Part shown: positions 32,673 to 41,422 of the stretch, in pieces
How the letters are laid out: the number at the start of each line of letters is the position of its first letter
How positions within the stretch are numbered: position 1 is the first letter of the stretch
The notes under the pieces: generated by a model
Told to the model about the DNA's origin: nothing
Seen by the model: only the letters and a program-made list of their open reading frames with translations
The model's database searches: none
Position numbers and translations under genes: made by a program
Assembly: GCF_002920635.1 (NCBI RefSeq)
Contig: NZ_PQSR01000004.1
Coordinates: forward strand, 104,277 to 168,276
Source: Streptomyces sp. Ru72
Lineage (GTDB): Bacteria; Actinomycetota; Actinomycetes; Streptomycetales; Streptomycetaceae
Reading direction: 5' to 3'
Length of the DNA: 64,000 nt

Positions 32673-34538
32673 CTACTCGGCGGTTTGCACCACTGCCAAG
32701 AGGGCTCCTACCTCGACCTGCTGGCCCAGGGCGGCGTGCAGGGCCGTGACCGTCCCTGTGGCCGGGGCTGTGATCTTGTGTTCCATCTTCATCGCCTCCA
32801 GCCAGAGCAGGGGCTTTCCGGCCTGTACCGTCGCGCCGACCGTCAGCCCCTCCGCGATCCGTACGACCGTGCCGGGCATCGGGGCCAGCAGGGAGCCCGG
32901 GGCGTGGGCCGCCGTGGGTTCGTGGAAGCGGGGCAGGGCCGTCAGGGCCGTCGAGCCGACGTACACCTCGTCGCCGTGGCGGGCCACCGGGAACCTCCGG
33001 CGTACGCCGTCCACCTCGAGGACCACCAGGTGCGCGTCCGCGTGCACCACCCGCGCCCCGTCCGCCTCCAGGCCCCCGCGCGTGTGCCGGTAGTGGACCT
33101 CGTGCTCCTCGCCCGCCATGACGTACCGCTTGGTCTGCGGCTGCGACGGCAGGTTCCGCCAGCCGCCGAACCGCGAGCGGCCGTGGGCGTCCGCGAGGGC
33201 GGCGGCCAGTGGGGCGTACGGGTCGGGGGCGGACTCGGTGAGGACGGCGAGGTGGCGCTCGTAGAAGCCGGTGTCCATCCGGGCCGCCGCGAACTCCTCG
33301 TGGCGCAGGGAGCGGACCAGCAGGTCGCGGTTCGTCACCGGGCCGTGGATCTCGGCGCGCTCCAGGGCCCCCGCCAGCTTCCGGATCGCCTCCGCACGTG
33401 TGGGGGCGTGGGCGACGGCCTTGGCGAGCATGGGGTCGTAGTGGACGCCGATGGTGTCGCCGTCCGTGTATCCCGTGTCGAGGCGTACGCCCGGTACGGC
33501 GAGTCGGTGCAGGGTGCCGGTCTGCGGGGCCCAGTCCCGGGAGGGGTCCTCGGCGTAGAGGCGGGCCTCGATCGCGTGCCCGCGCGCGCGTGGCGGCTCG
33601 TCGTCCAGTGCCGCGCCCTCCGCCACCCGGATCTGCAGGGCCACCAGGTCGATCCCGAACACCGCCTCGGTGACCGGGTGTTCCACCTGGAGGCGGGTGT
33701 TCATCTCCAGGAAGTGCGCCCTGTCCCCCGCGACCAGGAACTCGACCGTGCCCGCGCCCGCGTAGTCGACGGCGCGGGCGGCCCGTACGGCCATCGACCG
33801 CAGGGATTCTTCGAGTTCGGGGGTCAGTCCGGGGGCGGGGGCCTCCTCGACCACCTTCTGGTGGCGGCGCTGGAGGGAGCAGTCCCGGGTGCCGAGCGCC
33901 CACACCGTGCCGTGGGTGTCGGCGAGGATCTGCACCTCGACGTGGCGACCGCCCTCGACGTACGGCTCGATGAACACCTCGTCGTCACCGAAGGCGCCAC
34001 GTGCCTCCGCGCGTGCGGCCGTCAGTTCTGGGTCCAGGTCGGCGAGGCTCCGTACGATCCGCATGCCGCGTCCGCCGCCGCCCGCCGCCGCCTTCACCAG
34101 GACCGGGAGGTCGGCCTCCGTCACGGAGGTGAGCGGCTCCAGGCCCATCAGCTTCTTCGCGCGTGTCTTGGACGCCATCGCCTCGATCGCCTCCGGCGGC
34201 GGCCCGATCCACAGCAGGCCCGCGGCGCGCACGGCGCGCGCGAAGTCGGCGTTCTCGGAGAGGAAGCCGTAGCCGGGGTGCACGGCGTCGGCGCCGGACG
34301 CGAGGGCGGCCTCGACGATCAGGTCGCCGCGCAGATAGGTGTCGGCGGGTGCCGCGCCCGGGAGGCGTACGGCCGCGTCGGCCACGCGCGCGTGGAGGGC
34401 GTTCTCGTCGGCGTCCGAGTGCACGGCGACCGTACGGATGCCCAGGTCACGGCAGGTGCGGACGATGCGGCAGGCGATCTCGCCGCGGTTCGCCACCAGA
34501 ACGGAAGTGATCACGGGCATCGAAGACATCGGGGGCAT
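32673..34538 (-). CDS. acyl-CoA carboxylase alpha subunit (biotin carboxylase plus BCCP)
   Basis: About 621 residues from ATG 34538 (TGAGG ribosome-binding site; ATG 34529 or 34520 also possible). Biotin-carboxylase: VLVANRGEIACRIVRTCRDL, HPGYGFLSENADFARAVRAA, the ATP-grasp glycine loop KAAAGGGGRGMRIVRS, HVEVQILADTHG, and EMNTRLQVEHPVTE. A BT linker and C-terminal biotinyl domain follow, with Lys584 in EAMKM as the biotin site. It carboxylates biotin with bicarbonate and ATP and works with the carboxyltransferase just upstream. Its closest functional classes are methylcrotonyl-, geranyl- and propionyl-CoA carboxylases; the AtuA-like neighbour favours the first two. Confidence 0.94.
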   Translation of the reverse strand: MPPMSSMPVITSVLVANRGEIACRIVRTCRDLGIRTVAVHSDADENALHARVADAAVRLPGAAPADTYLRGDLIVEAALASGADAVHPGYGFLSENADFARAVRAAGLLWIGPPPEAIEAMASKTRAKKLMGLEPLTSVTEADLPVLVKAAAGGGGRGMRIVRSLADLDPELTAARAEARGAFGDDEVFIEPYVEGGRHVEVQILADTHGTVWALGTRDCSLQRRHQKVVEEAPAPGLTPELEESLRSMAVRAARAVDYAGAGTVEFLVAGDRAHFLEMNTRLQVEHPVTEAVFGIDLVALQIRVAEGAALDDEPPRARGHAIEARLYAEDPSRDWAPQTGTLHRLAVPGVRLDTGYTDGDTIGVHYDPMLAKAVAHAPTRAEAIRKLAGALERAEIHGPVTNRDLLVRSLRHEEFAAARMDTGFYERHLAVLTESAPDPYAPLAAALADAHGRSRFGGWRNLPSQPQTKRYVMAGEEHEVHYRHTRGGLEADGARVVHADAHLVVLEVDGVRRRFPVARHGDEVYVGSTALTALPRFHEPTAAHAPGSLLAPMPGTVVRIAEGLTVGATVQAGKPLLWLEAMKMEHKITAPATGTVTALHAALGQQVEVGALLAVVQTAE

Positions 34539-34545
34539 CGGGGCC

Positions 34546-36144
34546 TCACATCCGGAAGACGCCGAACCCGCCACGCGCGCCCTGGTAGGGCGCGGTGTGG
34601 ATCGCGGACAGGCACAGGCCGAGGACGGTACGGGTGTCACGCGGGTCGATGACCCCGTCGTCGTACAGCCGCCCGGACAGGAACATCGGCAGGGACTCGG
34701 ACTCGATCTGCCGCTCCACCATGGCCCGCAGGGCGGCGTCGGCGTCCTCGTCGTACGGCTGCCCCTTGGCCGCCGCCGACTGCCGGGCGACGATCGACAG
34801 GACGCCCGCGAGCTGCTGGGGGCCCATGACCGCCGACTTGGCGCTGGGCCAGGCGAACAGGAAGCGCGGTTCGTAGGCCCGTCCGCACATGCCGTAGTGC
34901 CCGGCCCCGTACGAGGCGCCCATCAGGACCGACAGGTGCGGCACCGTCGAATTGCTGACGGCGTTGATCATCATCGCGCCGTGTTTGATGATGCCGCCCT
35001 GCTCGTACTCCTTGCCGACCATGTAGCCGGTGGTGTTGTGCAGGAACAGGAGCGGGATGTCGCGCTGGTTGGCGAGCTGGATGAACTGGGCCGCCTTCTG
35101 GGACTCCTCGCTGAACAGCACGCCCTGGGCGTTCGCGAGGATGCCGACCGGGTAGCCGTGCAGGGCCGCCCATCCGGTGCACAGGCTGGTCCCGTACAGC
35201 GGTTTGAACTCGTCGAAGTCGGAGGCGTCGACGATGCGGGCGATGACCTCGCGCGGGTCGAAGGGCACCTTCAGGTCGCCGGGCACGATCCCGAGGAGTT
35301 CCTCCTGGTCGTACTTCGGAGGAGCCGCGGGGCCCGGATCGGCGTACGCCTTGCGGTGGTTCAGGCGGGCGACCACGCGACGGGCCTGCCGGATCGCGTC
35401 CTGCTCGTCGACCGCGTAGTGGTCGGCGAGACCCGAGACGCGCGCGTGCATCTCGGCGCCGCCCAGGGACTCGTCGTCGCTCTCCTCGCCGGTGGCCATC
35501 TTCACCAGCGGGGGCCCGCCGAGGAACACCTTGGCGCGCTCCTTGACCATGATCACGTGGTCGGACATGCCGGGGATGTACGCGCCCCCGGCCGTGGAGT
35601 TGCCGAAGACGACGGCGATGGTCGGGATGCCGGCGGCGGACAGGCGGGTCAGGTCCCGGAAGACGGCGCCTCCGGGGATGAAGATCTCCTTCTGGGACGG
35701 CAGGTCGGCGCCCCCCGACTCCACGAGGCTGATGCAGGGCAGCCGGTTGGCGAGCGCGATGTCGTTGGCGCGCAGGGCCTTCTTCAGGCTCCACGGGTTG
35801 CTGGCGCCGCCCCGCACGGTGGGATCGTTGGCGATGATCAGGCATTCGACGCCCTCCACCACCCCGATGCCTGTGACGAGGGAGGCGCCGACCGTGTGGT
35901 CGCTGCCCCAGGCGGCCAGCGGGGAGAGCTCCAGGAAGGGTGTGTCGGGGTCGAGGAGGAGTTCGATGCGCTCGCGGGCGAGCAGCTTGCCGCGCGCGCG
36001 GTGGCGGGCGACGTACTTCTCGCCGCCGCCCGCGAGGGCCTTGGCGTGCTCGGCGTCCAGCTCGGCGAGTCTGGCGAGCATGGCGTCACGGTGGGCGAGG
36101 TGGTCGGGGCTGCGCGGGTCCAGCGCCGACGGCAGGACGGTCAC
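34546..36144 (-). CDS. acyl-CoA carboxylase beta subunit (carboxyltransferase)
   Basis: 532 residues from GTG 36144, overlapping the AtuA-like stop (GTGA). Both carboxyltransferase halves are present: N-terminal (RHRARGKLLARERIELLLDP, SLVESGGADLPSQKEIF, GGAVFRDLTRLSAAGIPTIA, MVKERAKVFLGGPPLVK) and C-terminal (GILANAQGVLFSEESQKAAQ, HNTTGYMVGKEYEQGGIIKH, GASYGAGHYGMCGRAYEPRF). The layout is that of methylcrotonyl/geranyl-CoA carboxylase beta subunits. It transfers CO2 from biotin to the enoyl-CoA. The product would go to the enoyl-CoA hydratase-family enzyme. Confidence 0.94.
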   Translation of the reverse strand: MTVLPSALDPRSPDHLAHRDAMLARLAELDAEHAKALAGGGEKYVARHRARGKLLARERIELLLDPDTPFLELSPLAAWGSDHTVGASLVTGIGVVEGVECLIIANDPTVRGGASNPWSLKKALRANDIALANRLPCISLVESGGADLPSQKEIFIPGGAVFRDLTRLSAAGIPTIAVVFGNSTAGGAYIPGMSDHVIMVKERAKVFLGGPPLVKMATGEESDDESLGGAEMHARVSGLADHYAVDEQDAIRQARRVVARLNHRKAYADPGPAAPPKYDQEELLGIVPGDLKVPFDPREVIARIVDASDFDEFKPLYGTSLCTGWAALHGYPVGILANAQGVLFSEESQKAAQFIQLANQRDIPLLFLHNTTGYMVGKEYEQGGIIKHGAMMINAVSNSTVPHLSVLMGASYGAGHYGMCGRAYEPRFLFAWPSAKSAVMGPQQLAGVLSIVARQSAAAKGQPYDEDADAALRAMVERQIESESLPMFLSGRLYDDGVIDPRDTRTVLGLCLSAIHTAPYQGARGGFGVFRM

Positions 36145-37841
36145 AGCAGGGCCTCCGGTATCTCCAGATGGCGGGCGCGCAGCCATTCGCCGAGGCCCTT
36201 GGCCTGCGGGTCGAACCGGTGCCGCGCGGCGACGCCCTCGCCGAGGATGCCCTCGACGACGAAGTTCAGGGCGCGCAGGTCGGGCAGGACGTGGCGTCGG
36301 ACGGGCAGGGCGGCCGTCTCCGGGAGCAGTGTGCGGAACCGGTCGGCGGTGAGGGTGTGGGCGAGCCAGCGCCAGGCCTCGTCGGTGCGAACCCAGACGC
36401 CGACGTTGGCGCTGCCGCCCTTGTCGCCGCTGCGGGCACCGGCGACGCGACCGAGGGGCGCGCGACGGGTGGGCCCCGGGGGCAGCGGCTCGGGCAGGGG
36501 CGGGTCCGGTACATCGTCGAGTGCGCGGGTGGTCTGGGCGGGCGGCACGGGGATGCGGCGGCCGTCGTGGAGGACCGCCACATGGTCTACGGCACCACGG
36601 TCGACGGGGGCCGCCTCGAAAACTCCATATGGTTCAGCTCTCCCCGGTGGGGCGACCACATGGAAGCCGGGGTAGCTGGCGAGCGCCAGTTCGACCGCGG
36701 CGCCGGTGAGCGCGCGCCCCACCGCCTCCTGGCCCGGGTCGCGCACGACGAGTCGCAGCAGGGCGCTCGCGGTCTCCTCGGTGGGGGCGTCGGGGTGATC
36801 GGTGCGAGCGAGTTCCCAGCGGATCTCGTTCGGCCGGGACTCCGCGGCGTCCAGGGCGGCTTCCATCTGGGCTCGGACGAGCGCGGCCTTGGCCTCGATG
36901 TCGAGCCCGGTCAGCACGAAGGTGACCTCGTTGCGGAAGCCGCCGAGCCTGCTGAGGCCGACCTTCAGGGTGGGCGGCGGTGCCTCCCCGCGCACCCCCT
37001 CGATCCGCACCCGGTCGGATCCCTCCTGGGTGAGCCGGACGGTGTCCAGCCGGACGGTGACGTCCGGGCCCGCGTACCGGGCGCCGGCCGTCTCGTACAG
37101 CAGCTGTGCGGTGACCGTGCCGACGTCCACGACGCCGCCGGTGCCGTCGTGCTTGGTGATGACGCTGCTGCCGTCCTGGTGCAGTTCGGCGAGCGGGAAG
37201 CCGGGCCGGTGCAGCCGCTCGGGCGGATGCTCGTCGAAGAAGGCGTAGTTGCCGCCGGTGGCCTGCGCCCCGCACTCCAGGACGTGCCCGGCGACCACCG
37301 CGCCGGCCAGCCGGTCGTACTCCTCGGGCCCCCACCCGAAGTGGGCGACGGCCGGCCCGGTGACCAGGGCCGCGTCCGTCACGCGCCCGGTGACCACGAT
37401 GTCGGCGCCCTCGCGCAGACACACGGCGATCCCGTGGCCGCCGAGGTAGGCGTGGGCGGTGAGGGCGCCCGGGTGGGACGTGGTGAGGTCGTCCCCCTCG
37501 ACGTGCGCCACCCGGACGGGTATGCCGAGACGCCCCGCCAACTCCCGTACCTGCTCGGCGAGTCCGGCCGGATTGAGGCCGCCCGCGTTGGCCACGATCC
37601 GCACACCCCGCTCGTGGGCGAGGCCGAGGCACTCCTCCAACTGGCCGAGGAACGTGCGCGCGTAACCGCCGCCGGGATTCCTCAGGCGGTCACGGCCGAG
37701 GATCAGCATGGTCAACTCGGCGAGATAGTCGCCGGTGACGACGTCGAGGGGGCCGCCGGTGAGCATCTCGCGCAGGGCGTCGAAACGGTCGCCGTAGAAG
37801 CCGGAGGCGTTGCCTATGCGCAGCGGACGGAGGGCCCTCAC
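36141..37841 (-). CDS. acyclic terpene utilisation AtuA-like protein (DUF1446)
   Basis: 566 residues from GTG 37841, which overlaps the upstream stop by four bases. The DUF1446 domain fills the first two-thirds: RIGNASGFYGDRFDALREML, DVVTGDYLAELTMLILG, GVRIVANAGGLNPAGLAEQV, GADIVVTGRVTDAALVTGPA, HVLECGAQATGGNYAFFDEH. A C-terminal AtuA-type domain with GARSGDKGGSANVGVWVRTD follows. AtuA is needed for citronellol/geraniol catabolism in Pseudomonas, but its reaction is unknown. Here it is translationally coupled to an acyl-CoA carboxylase, as in Atu and Liu-like clusters, supporting a branched or terpenoid acid substrate. Confidence 0.9.
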   Translation of the reverse strand: MRALRPLRIGNASGFYGDRFDALREMLTGGPLDVVTGDYLAELTMLILGRDRLRNPGGGYARTFLGQLEECLGLAHERGVRIVANAGGLNPAGLAEQVRELAGRLGIPVRVAHVEGDDLTTSHPGALTAHAYLGGHGIAVCLREGADIVVTGRVTDAALVTGPAVAHFGWGPEEYDRLAGAVVAGHVLECGAQATGGNYAFFDEHPPERLHRPGFPLAELHQDGSSVITKHDGTGGVVDVGTVTAQLLYETAGARYAGPDVTVRLDTVRLTQEGSDRVRIEGVRGEAPPPTLKVGLSRLGGFRNEVTFVLTGLDIEAKAALVRAQMEAALDAAESRPNEIRWELARTDHPDAPTEETASALLRLVVRDPGQEAVGRALTGAAVELALASYPGFHVVAPPGRAEPYGVFEAAPVDRGAVDHVAVLHDGRRIPVPPAQTTRALDDVPDPPLPEPLPPGPTRRAPLGRVAGARSGDKGGSANVGVWVRTDEAWRWLAHTLTADRFRTLLPETAALPVRRHVLPDLRALNFVVEGILGEGVAARHRFDPQAKGLGEWLRARHLEIPEALL

Positions 37842-38632
37842 CGGGTGGCTCCCTTCGGCGGGCGTCCGCTGCCGGGTGGACCCGCGAAGGCCTGGGCGAT
37901 GTCCAGCCAGCGGTCGGCGTCCGGGCCCTCGGTGCGCAGGGCGAGGTCGGCGCGGTGGGCGCGTTGGGTGACCAGGAGGCAGAAGTCGAGGGCGGGTCCG
38001 GTGACGCGCTGTGGGGCGTCTTCCGGGCCGTACGTCCACACGTCGCCGGACGGTGCGAGGAGTTCGACGCGGAAGGGGTCGGCGGGCGCGGGCAGTCCGT
38101 GGACCGAGTAGGAGAAGTCGCGGGTGCGGAACCCGAGCCGGGCGATGTGCCGGAGCCTCACCGTGGGCGCGGGTGCCACACCGAGCGCGTCCGCCACGTC
38201 CAGGCCGTGGGCCCAGGTCTCCATCAGGCGGGCGGTGGCCATGGAGGCGGTCGACATGGGCGGCCCGTACCAGGGGAAACGTGCGCCGGGCGGTGCCTGG
38301 CGCAGGGCCCGGTCGAGCGCGGCGCGGCCCTCGCGCCACCGGGCGAGCAGTTCGGCGGGCGGGCGCCCGGCTTCCTCCCGTGCGGCCTCGTCGACCCAGG
38401 TGCCGGGCGACGCGAGGGCCTTCTCGACCTCCGCCGCGAAGTCCTCCGGGTCCGTGACGGCCAGCAGGGCGGCGCGGTCGGTCCAGGCGAGGTGCGCGAT
38501 CTGATGGGCGACGGTCCAGCCCTCGGCGGGGGTGTCCAGCGCCCAGCCGTCCTCCCCCGACTCGGCCACCAGTCGGTCGAGTTCCTCGCTCTCCCGGCCC
38601 AGGTCGTCGATCACGGACGATGCGTCGGACAC
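37838..38632 (-). CDS. TIGR03084-type DinB/MDMPI-fold protein, first gene of the operon
   Basis: 264 residues from GTG 38632 (GGGGAG ribosome-binding site). The MDMPI-like helical bundle has GWTVAHQIAHLAWTDRAALL (His pair that can bind metal), ARLMETWAHGLDVADALGVA (another conserved His), and a C-terminal sterol-carrier-like domain (FRVELLAPSGDVWTYGPEDA, DFCLLVTQRAHRADL). Related proteins use mycothiol or a metal for isomerisation. It leads the acyl-CoA operon and overlaps the AtuA-like gene, implying a dedicated step or thiol-dependent function in the same pathway. The reaction is unknown. Confidence 0.85.
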   Translation of the reverse strand: MSDASSVIDDLGRESEELDRLVAESGEDGWALDTPAEGWTVAHQIAHLAWTDRAALLAVTDPEDFAAEVEKALASPGTWVDEAAREEAGRPPAELLARWREGRAALDRALRQAPPGARFPWYGPPMSTASMATARLMETWAHGLDVADALGVAPAPTVRLRHIARLGFRTRDFSYSVHGLPAPADPFRVELLAPSGDVWTYGPEDAPQRVTGPALDFCLLVTQRAHRADLALRTEGPDADRWLDIAQAFAGPPGSGRPPKGATR

Positions 38633-38694
38633 GATGCGCTCCCCTCGGGGCACGACGGTGTGCGTGGGGAGCATGGCAGCGGGGGGAGAAACAA

Positions 38695-38708
38695 GCAAGC
38701 GTGCTTGC
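38695..38708. promoter_or_regulatory. TetR-type operator for the acyl-CoA operon
   Basis: GCAAGCGTGCTTGC is a perfect 14-bp palindrome, 63 bases upstream of the operon start codon at 38632. Its shape (CAAGCnnGCTTG) is common for TetR repressors of acyl-CoA genes. The TetR gene closing the operon is the natural candidate. The 38633-38976 gap otherwise holds only this promoter and that of the small peptide gene. Confidence 0.55.
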
Positions 38709-38976
38709 ATGGATCGTTTGCGCTCAGGGGGCTCACAGACAGGGGCGCCGGGGACAAGCAACACTCAGGTTCCGCGACCGACTGCCAGCGATTCCCCAGG
38801 TTTTCACAGCCCCCGTTTGCAGTTCCTTGCCGTTTTGCGGTCCCGGCCCGTGTAAGTTCTCTCGTGTCGGGCGGCGAAGGAATTCCCGGGACAAGCGATC
38901 CGGAATCCCCGCCTCGCCCACCGAGAATTCTCGCACCACTGCACGGCAATTTCGATAAACCCTCAAGGAGACGGAA

Positions 38977-39111
38977 ATGAGCTTCAAGAAGCTTGCCCCG
39001 CTGCCCCCGAAGCCCAAGGCCAAGCAGCTCCCGCCCCCGCCGAAGCCGAAGCCGAAGAAGAAGCACCAGCCGAAGCCGCTGCCGAAGCCGCTGCCCGGCC
39101 ACGACCACTGA
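38977..39111 (+). CDS. 44-residue proline/lysine-rich peptide
   Basis: ATG 38977 has a near-perfect AAGGAG ribosome-binding site. The product begins MSFKKLAPLPPKPKAKQLPP, has a PPPP run followed by KPKPKKK, then repeated PKPLPKPLP, and ends GHDH. It contains 15 Pro, 12 Lys, three His and one Asp, no Cys, and is strongly basic. There is no signal peptide and no hydrophobic segment. A 14-bp terminator hairpin follows 22 bases after the stop, so it is a one-gene transcript. Polyproline would need EF-P for translation. An ABC exporter gene starts 130 bases downstream. Possible roles: wall- or nucleic-acid-binding peptide, antimicrobial, or exported signal; none is shown. I do not recognise the family. 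Confidence 0.7.
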   Translation: MSFKKLAPLPPKPKAKQLPPPPKPKPKKKHQPKPLPKPLPGHDH

Positions 39112-39133
39112 ATCCAGTAATCCGGCAACAATG

Positions 39134-39178
39134 AAGAGGGCCGACGGGTGCACCGTCGGCCCTCTTTCGTGTTTTTCC
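39134..39178 (+). terminator. intrinsic terminator of the peptide gene
   Basis: AAGAGGGCCGACGG (39134-39147) pairs perfectly with CCGTCGGCCCTCTT (39153-39166) around a 5-base loop, followed by a T-rich tail (TCGTGTTTTT). It is the best classical terminator in the window. Confidence 0.9.
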
Positions 39179-39241
39179 GCTCCGATTGCGGCGGCATTTC
39201 ACAGCCTGCGCCGAGACCGTTCAAAGGGCCGACCAATCCCC

Positions 39242-41302
39242 GTGACAGAACCTCTGGACATGACCGGGACTGATCAGTACGAGGACCACGAGGACGAGTA
39301 CGGGGACCACGCCAACGACGACACCCCCACGATCCCCGCCCCCACCGCCTTCCGGCGCTTCTGGCCCATGACCAGGGGGCTGCGGGGCTGGCTGGCGATC
39401 GTCTGGGGGTGCACGGTGCTCGCCGCGCTCGCCGAGACCGCCGCCATCCTGCTGTTCAGCGAACTCACCGACCACGCGCTGCAGAAGGGCTCGCTGAGCG
39501 CGTTCTGGGCGCCGGCCGCCGAGTGGCTCGGGGTGGCGGTGCTCGGCGCGGCCATCGGGTACGCGGGCAACTCCCTGGCGACCTGGATCACCGAGCGTTT
39601 CGTGATGCGGCTGCGCGAGCACGTCTTCGACCACGTACAGCAGTTGCCGCCGCACTTCTTCCAACGGCACCGGCAGGGCGACCTGCTGTCCCGGCTGACC
39701 AGCGACGTCGAAGCGATCGAGACGATGGTGGTGTCCGGGCTGGTAGGAGCCGCCTCGGCCGCTTTCAGTGCCGTCTTCTACGCGGCCGCCGCGTTCTGGC
39801 TGCGCTGGGACCTCGCGGCGGCGGCCTTCGTACTGGCGCCCCTGTTCTGGCTGGCCGCCCGGCGCTTCTCCGGAAGCATCAAGGCCGTCTCCCGTGAGGG
39901 CCGGGTCGCGGACGGCGCGATCACCTCCGTCGTGGAGGAGTCGCTGGGCAACATCGTGCTCACCCAGGCGTACGACCGCCGTGCCGCCGAGCGGCGACGG
40001 CTCGGGCAGGAGGCGAACGCCTGGTTCCGGGCGTCGGTGCGCTCCGCCCGGCTGGGCGAGCTGTACGAGCAACTCGTGCAGGTCATCGAGACCGTGTGCG
40101 TGCTCGCGGTGATCGGGCTCGGCGCCTGGGAGATCTCCGCGGGTCGGATGACGCTCGGCCAGCTGCTCGCGTTCGCGGCCTTCCTCGGCTACCTCTACCC
40201 GCCCGTGCGTGGCCTCGCGCAGCTCGGGCTGACCGTGACGGCGGCCACGGCCGGTGCCGAGCGTCTGATCGAGATCCTGGACGTGCGGCCGGCGGTGAGT
40301 GATCCGGCGCGTTCGGACCGGGCGCCGGTGGGGCGGCCCGACGGGTCGGTGGAGGTACGAGACGTGTACTTCCGCTATCCGGGGGCGGACCGGATGGCGT
40401 TGGAGGGGCTGTCGTTCTGCGTGCGCCCCGGCGAGTTGGTGATCATCACCGGACCGAGCGGCGCCGGCAAGTCCACGGTCTCGAAGATGCTGCTGCGCTT
40501 CTACGACCCCGACTCCGGAGCGGTGCTCCTCGACGGAACGCCGATCGGCGACTTCCCGCTGGCACGGCTGCGCGAGTACGTCACGCTGCTGCCGCAGGAG
40601 ACCCTCGTGCTGCACGACACGGTCCGCGCGAACATCGCCTGCGGGCGGCCCGGCGCCGGCGAGCAGGCGATCTTCGATGCGGCGCAGGCCGCGGACGCGC
40701 ACGAATTCATCATGCGGCTGCCCGAGGGATACGACACCAAGGTCGACCCCAACTCGGCCCGGCTGTCCGGCGGCCAGCTGCAGCGCCTCGCGATCGCGCG
40801 CGCCATCCTGCGCGACGCGCCGGTGCTCGTGCTCGACGAGCCGACGACCGGCCTGGACGCGATGGCGGCGCGCCGGGTCGTCAAACCGCTGCGGCGCCTG
40901 ATGGCGGGCCGTACGACGATCATGATCACCCACGATCTGAACCTCGCGCCCGACGCCGACCGCATCCTCGTCGTCGACCAGGGCCGCATCGTCGAGACCG
41001 GCCGCCACGAGGAGCTGCTGGCGCGGGGCGGGGCGTACTCCCGGCTGCACCGGTCGCAGAACAACGTGAACATGGACACGGCGGAGCTGCGGCTGCCGCT
41101 GTTTCCGGAACCCGCGAAGGTGCCCACAGCGGTTCCGGCGGACTACACGGCCGGGGCCCCGGCGGGGCAGCAGGCAGGCCGGCCGGCACCCGATCCGCAC
41201 GTGCCGTACGAGTTCCCCGGCCGGGCCCCCGGGGCGGTACCGCACCAACTCCCGGATGGCCGCCCGCTCTTCCGCGACGAGCGGCCCTGGCACGGGGGCT
41301 GA
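39242..41302 (+). CDS. ABC transporter, fused permease-ATPase exporter
   Basis: About 686 residues from GTG 39242 (ATG 39260 is an alternative). After an acidic N-terminus, six transmembrane helices span about 50-330 (LRGWLAIVWGCTVLAALAET, AAEWLGVAVLGAAIGYAGNS, VSGLVGAASAAFSAVFYAAA, VCVLAVIGLGAWEISAGRMT). The ATPase (about 365-600) has Walker A GPSGAGKSTV, Q-loop VTLLPQETLV, signature RLSGGQLQRLAIARAI, Walker B VLVLDEPTTG and switch TTIMITHDL. A Pro/Ala-rich tail of about 70 residues ends the protein. It is a homodimeric type-IV exporter for drugs, lipids or peptides. The peptide gene just upstream is a candidate cargo, but the terminator between them argues for separate expression. Confidence 0.9.
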   Translation: MTEPLDMTGTDQYEDHEDEYGDHANDDTPTIPAPTAFRRFWPMTRGLRGWLAIVWGCTVLAALAETAAILLFSELTDHALQKGSLSAFWAPAAEWLGVAVLGAAIGYAGNSLATWITERFVMRLREHVFDHVQQLPPHFFQRHRQGDLLSRLTSDVEAIETMVVSGLVGAASAAFSAVFYAAAAFWLRWDLAAAAFVLAPLFWLAARRFSGSIKAVSREGRVADGAITSVVEESLGNIVLTQAYDRRAAERRRLGQEANAWFRASVRSARLGELYEQLVQVIETVCVLAVIGLGAWEISAGRMTLGQLLAFAAFLGYLYPPVRGLAQLGLTVTAATAGAERLIEILDVRPAVSDPARSDRAPVGRPDGSVEVRDVYFRYPGADRMALEGLSFCVRPGELVIITGPSGAGKSTVSKMLLRFYDPDSGAVLLDGTPIGDFPLARLREYVTLLPQETLVLHDTVRANIACGRPGAGEQAIFDAAQAADAHEFIMRLPEGYDTKVDPNSARLSGGQLQRLAIARAILRDAPVLVLDEPTTGLDAMAARRVVKPLRRLMAGRTTIMITHDLNLAPDADRILVVDQGRIVETGRHEELLARGGAYSRLHRSQNNVNMDTAELRLPLFPEPAKVPTAVPADYTAGAPAGQQAGRPAPDPHVPYEFPGRAPGAVPHQLPDGRPLFRDERPWHGG

Positions 41303-41354
41303 CACCGCTCCGCGGCCGGGGGTACAGGCGCATAACCGCTTCACACACATGACC

Positions 41355-41379
41355 AAGTCCATTACCCTGGACTTCCAGG
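41355..41379. promoter_or_regulatory. overlapping operators ahead of the EamA exporter gene
   Basis: AAGTCCA (41355-41361) and TGGACTT (41368-41374) form a perfect 7-bp inverted repeat with a 6-base spacer. An overlapping palindrome CCTGGACTTCCAGG spans 41366-41379. They lie 44-68 bases before the GTG at 41423, a suitable repressor or MocR/LysR site. No divergent regulator gene is next to it. Confidence 0.5.
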
Positions 41380-41422
41380 TACACCAAGCTGCACGACTTC
41401 AGCCCAGCATCTGGAAGGCCCC

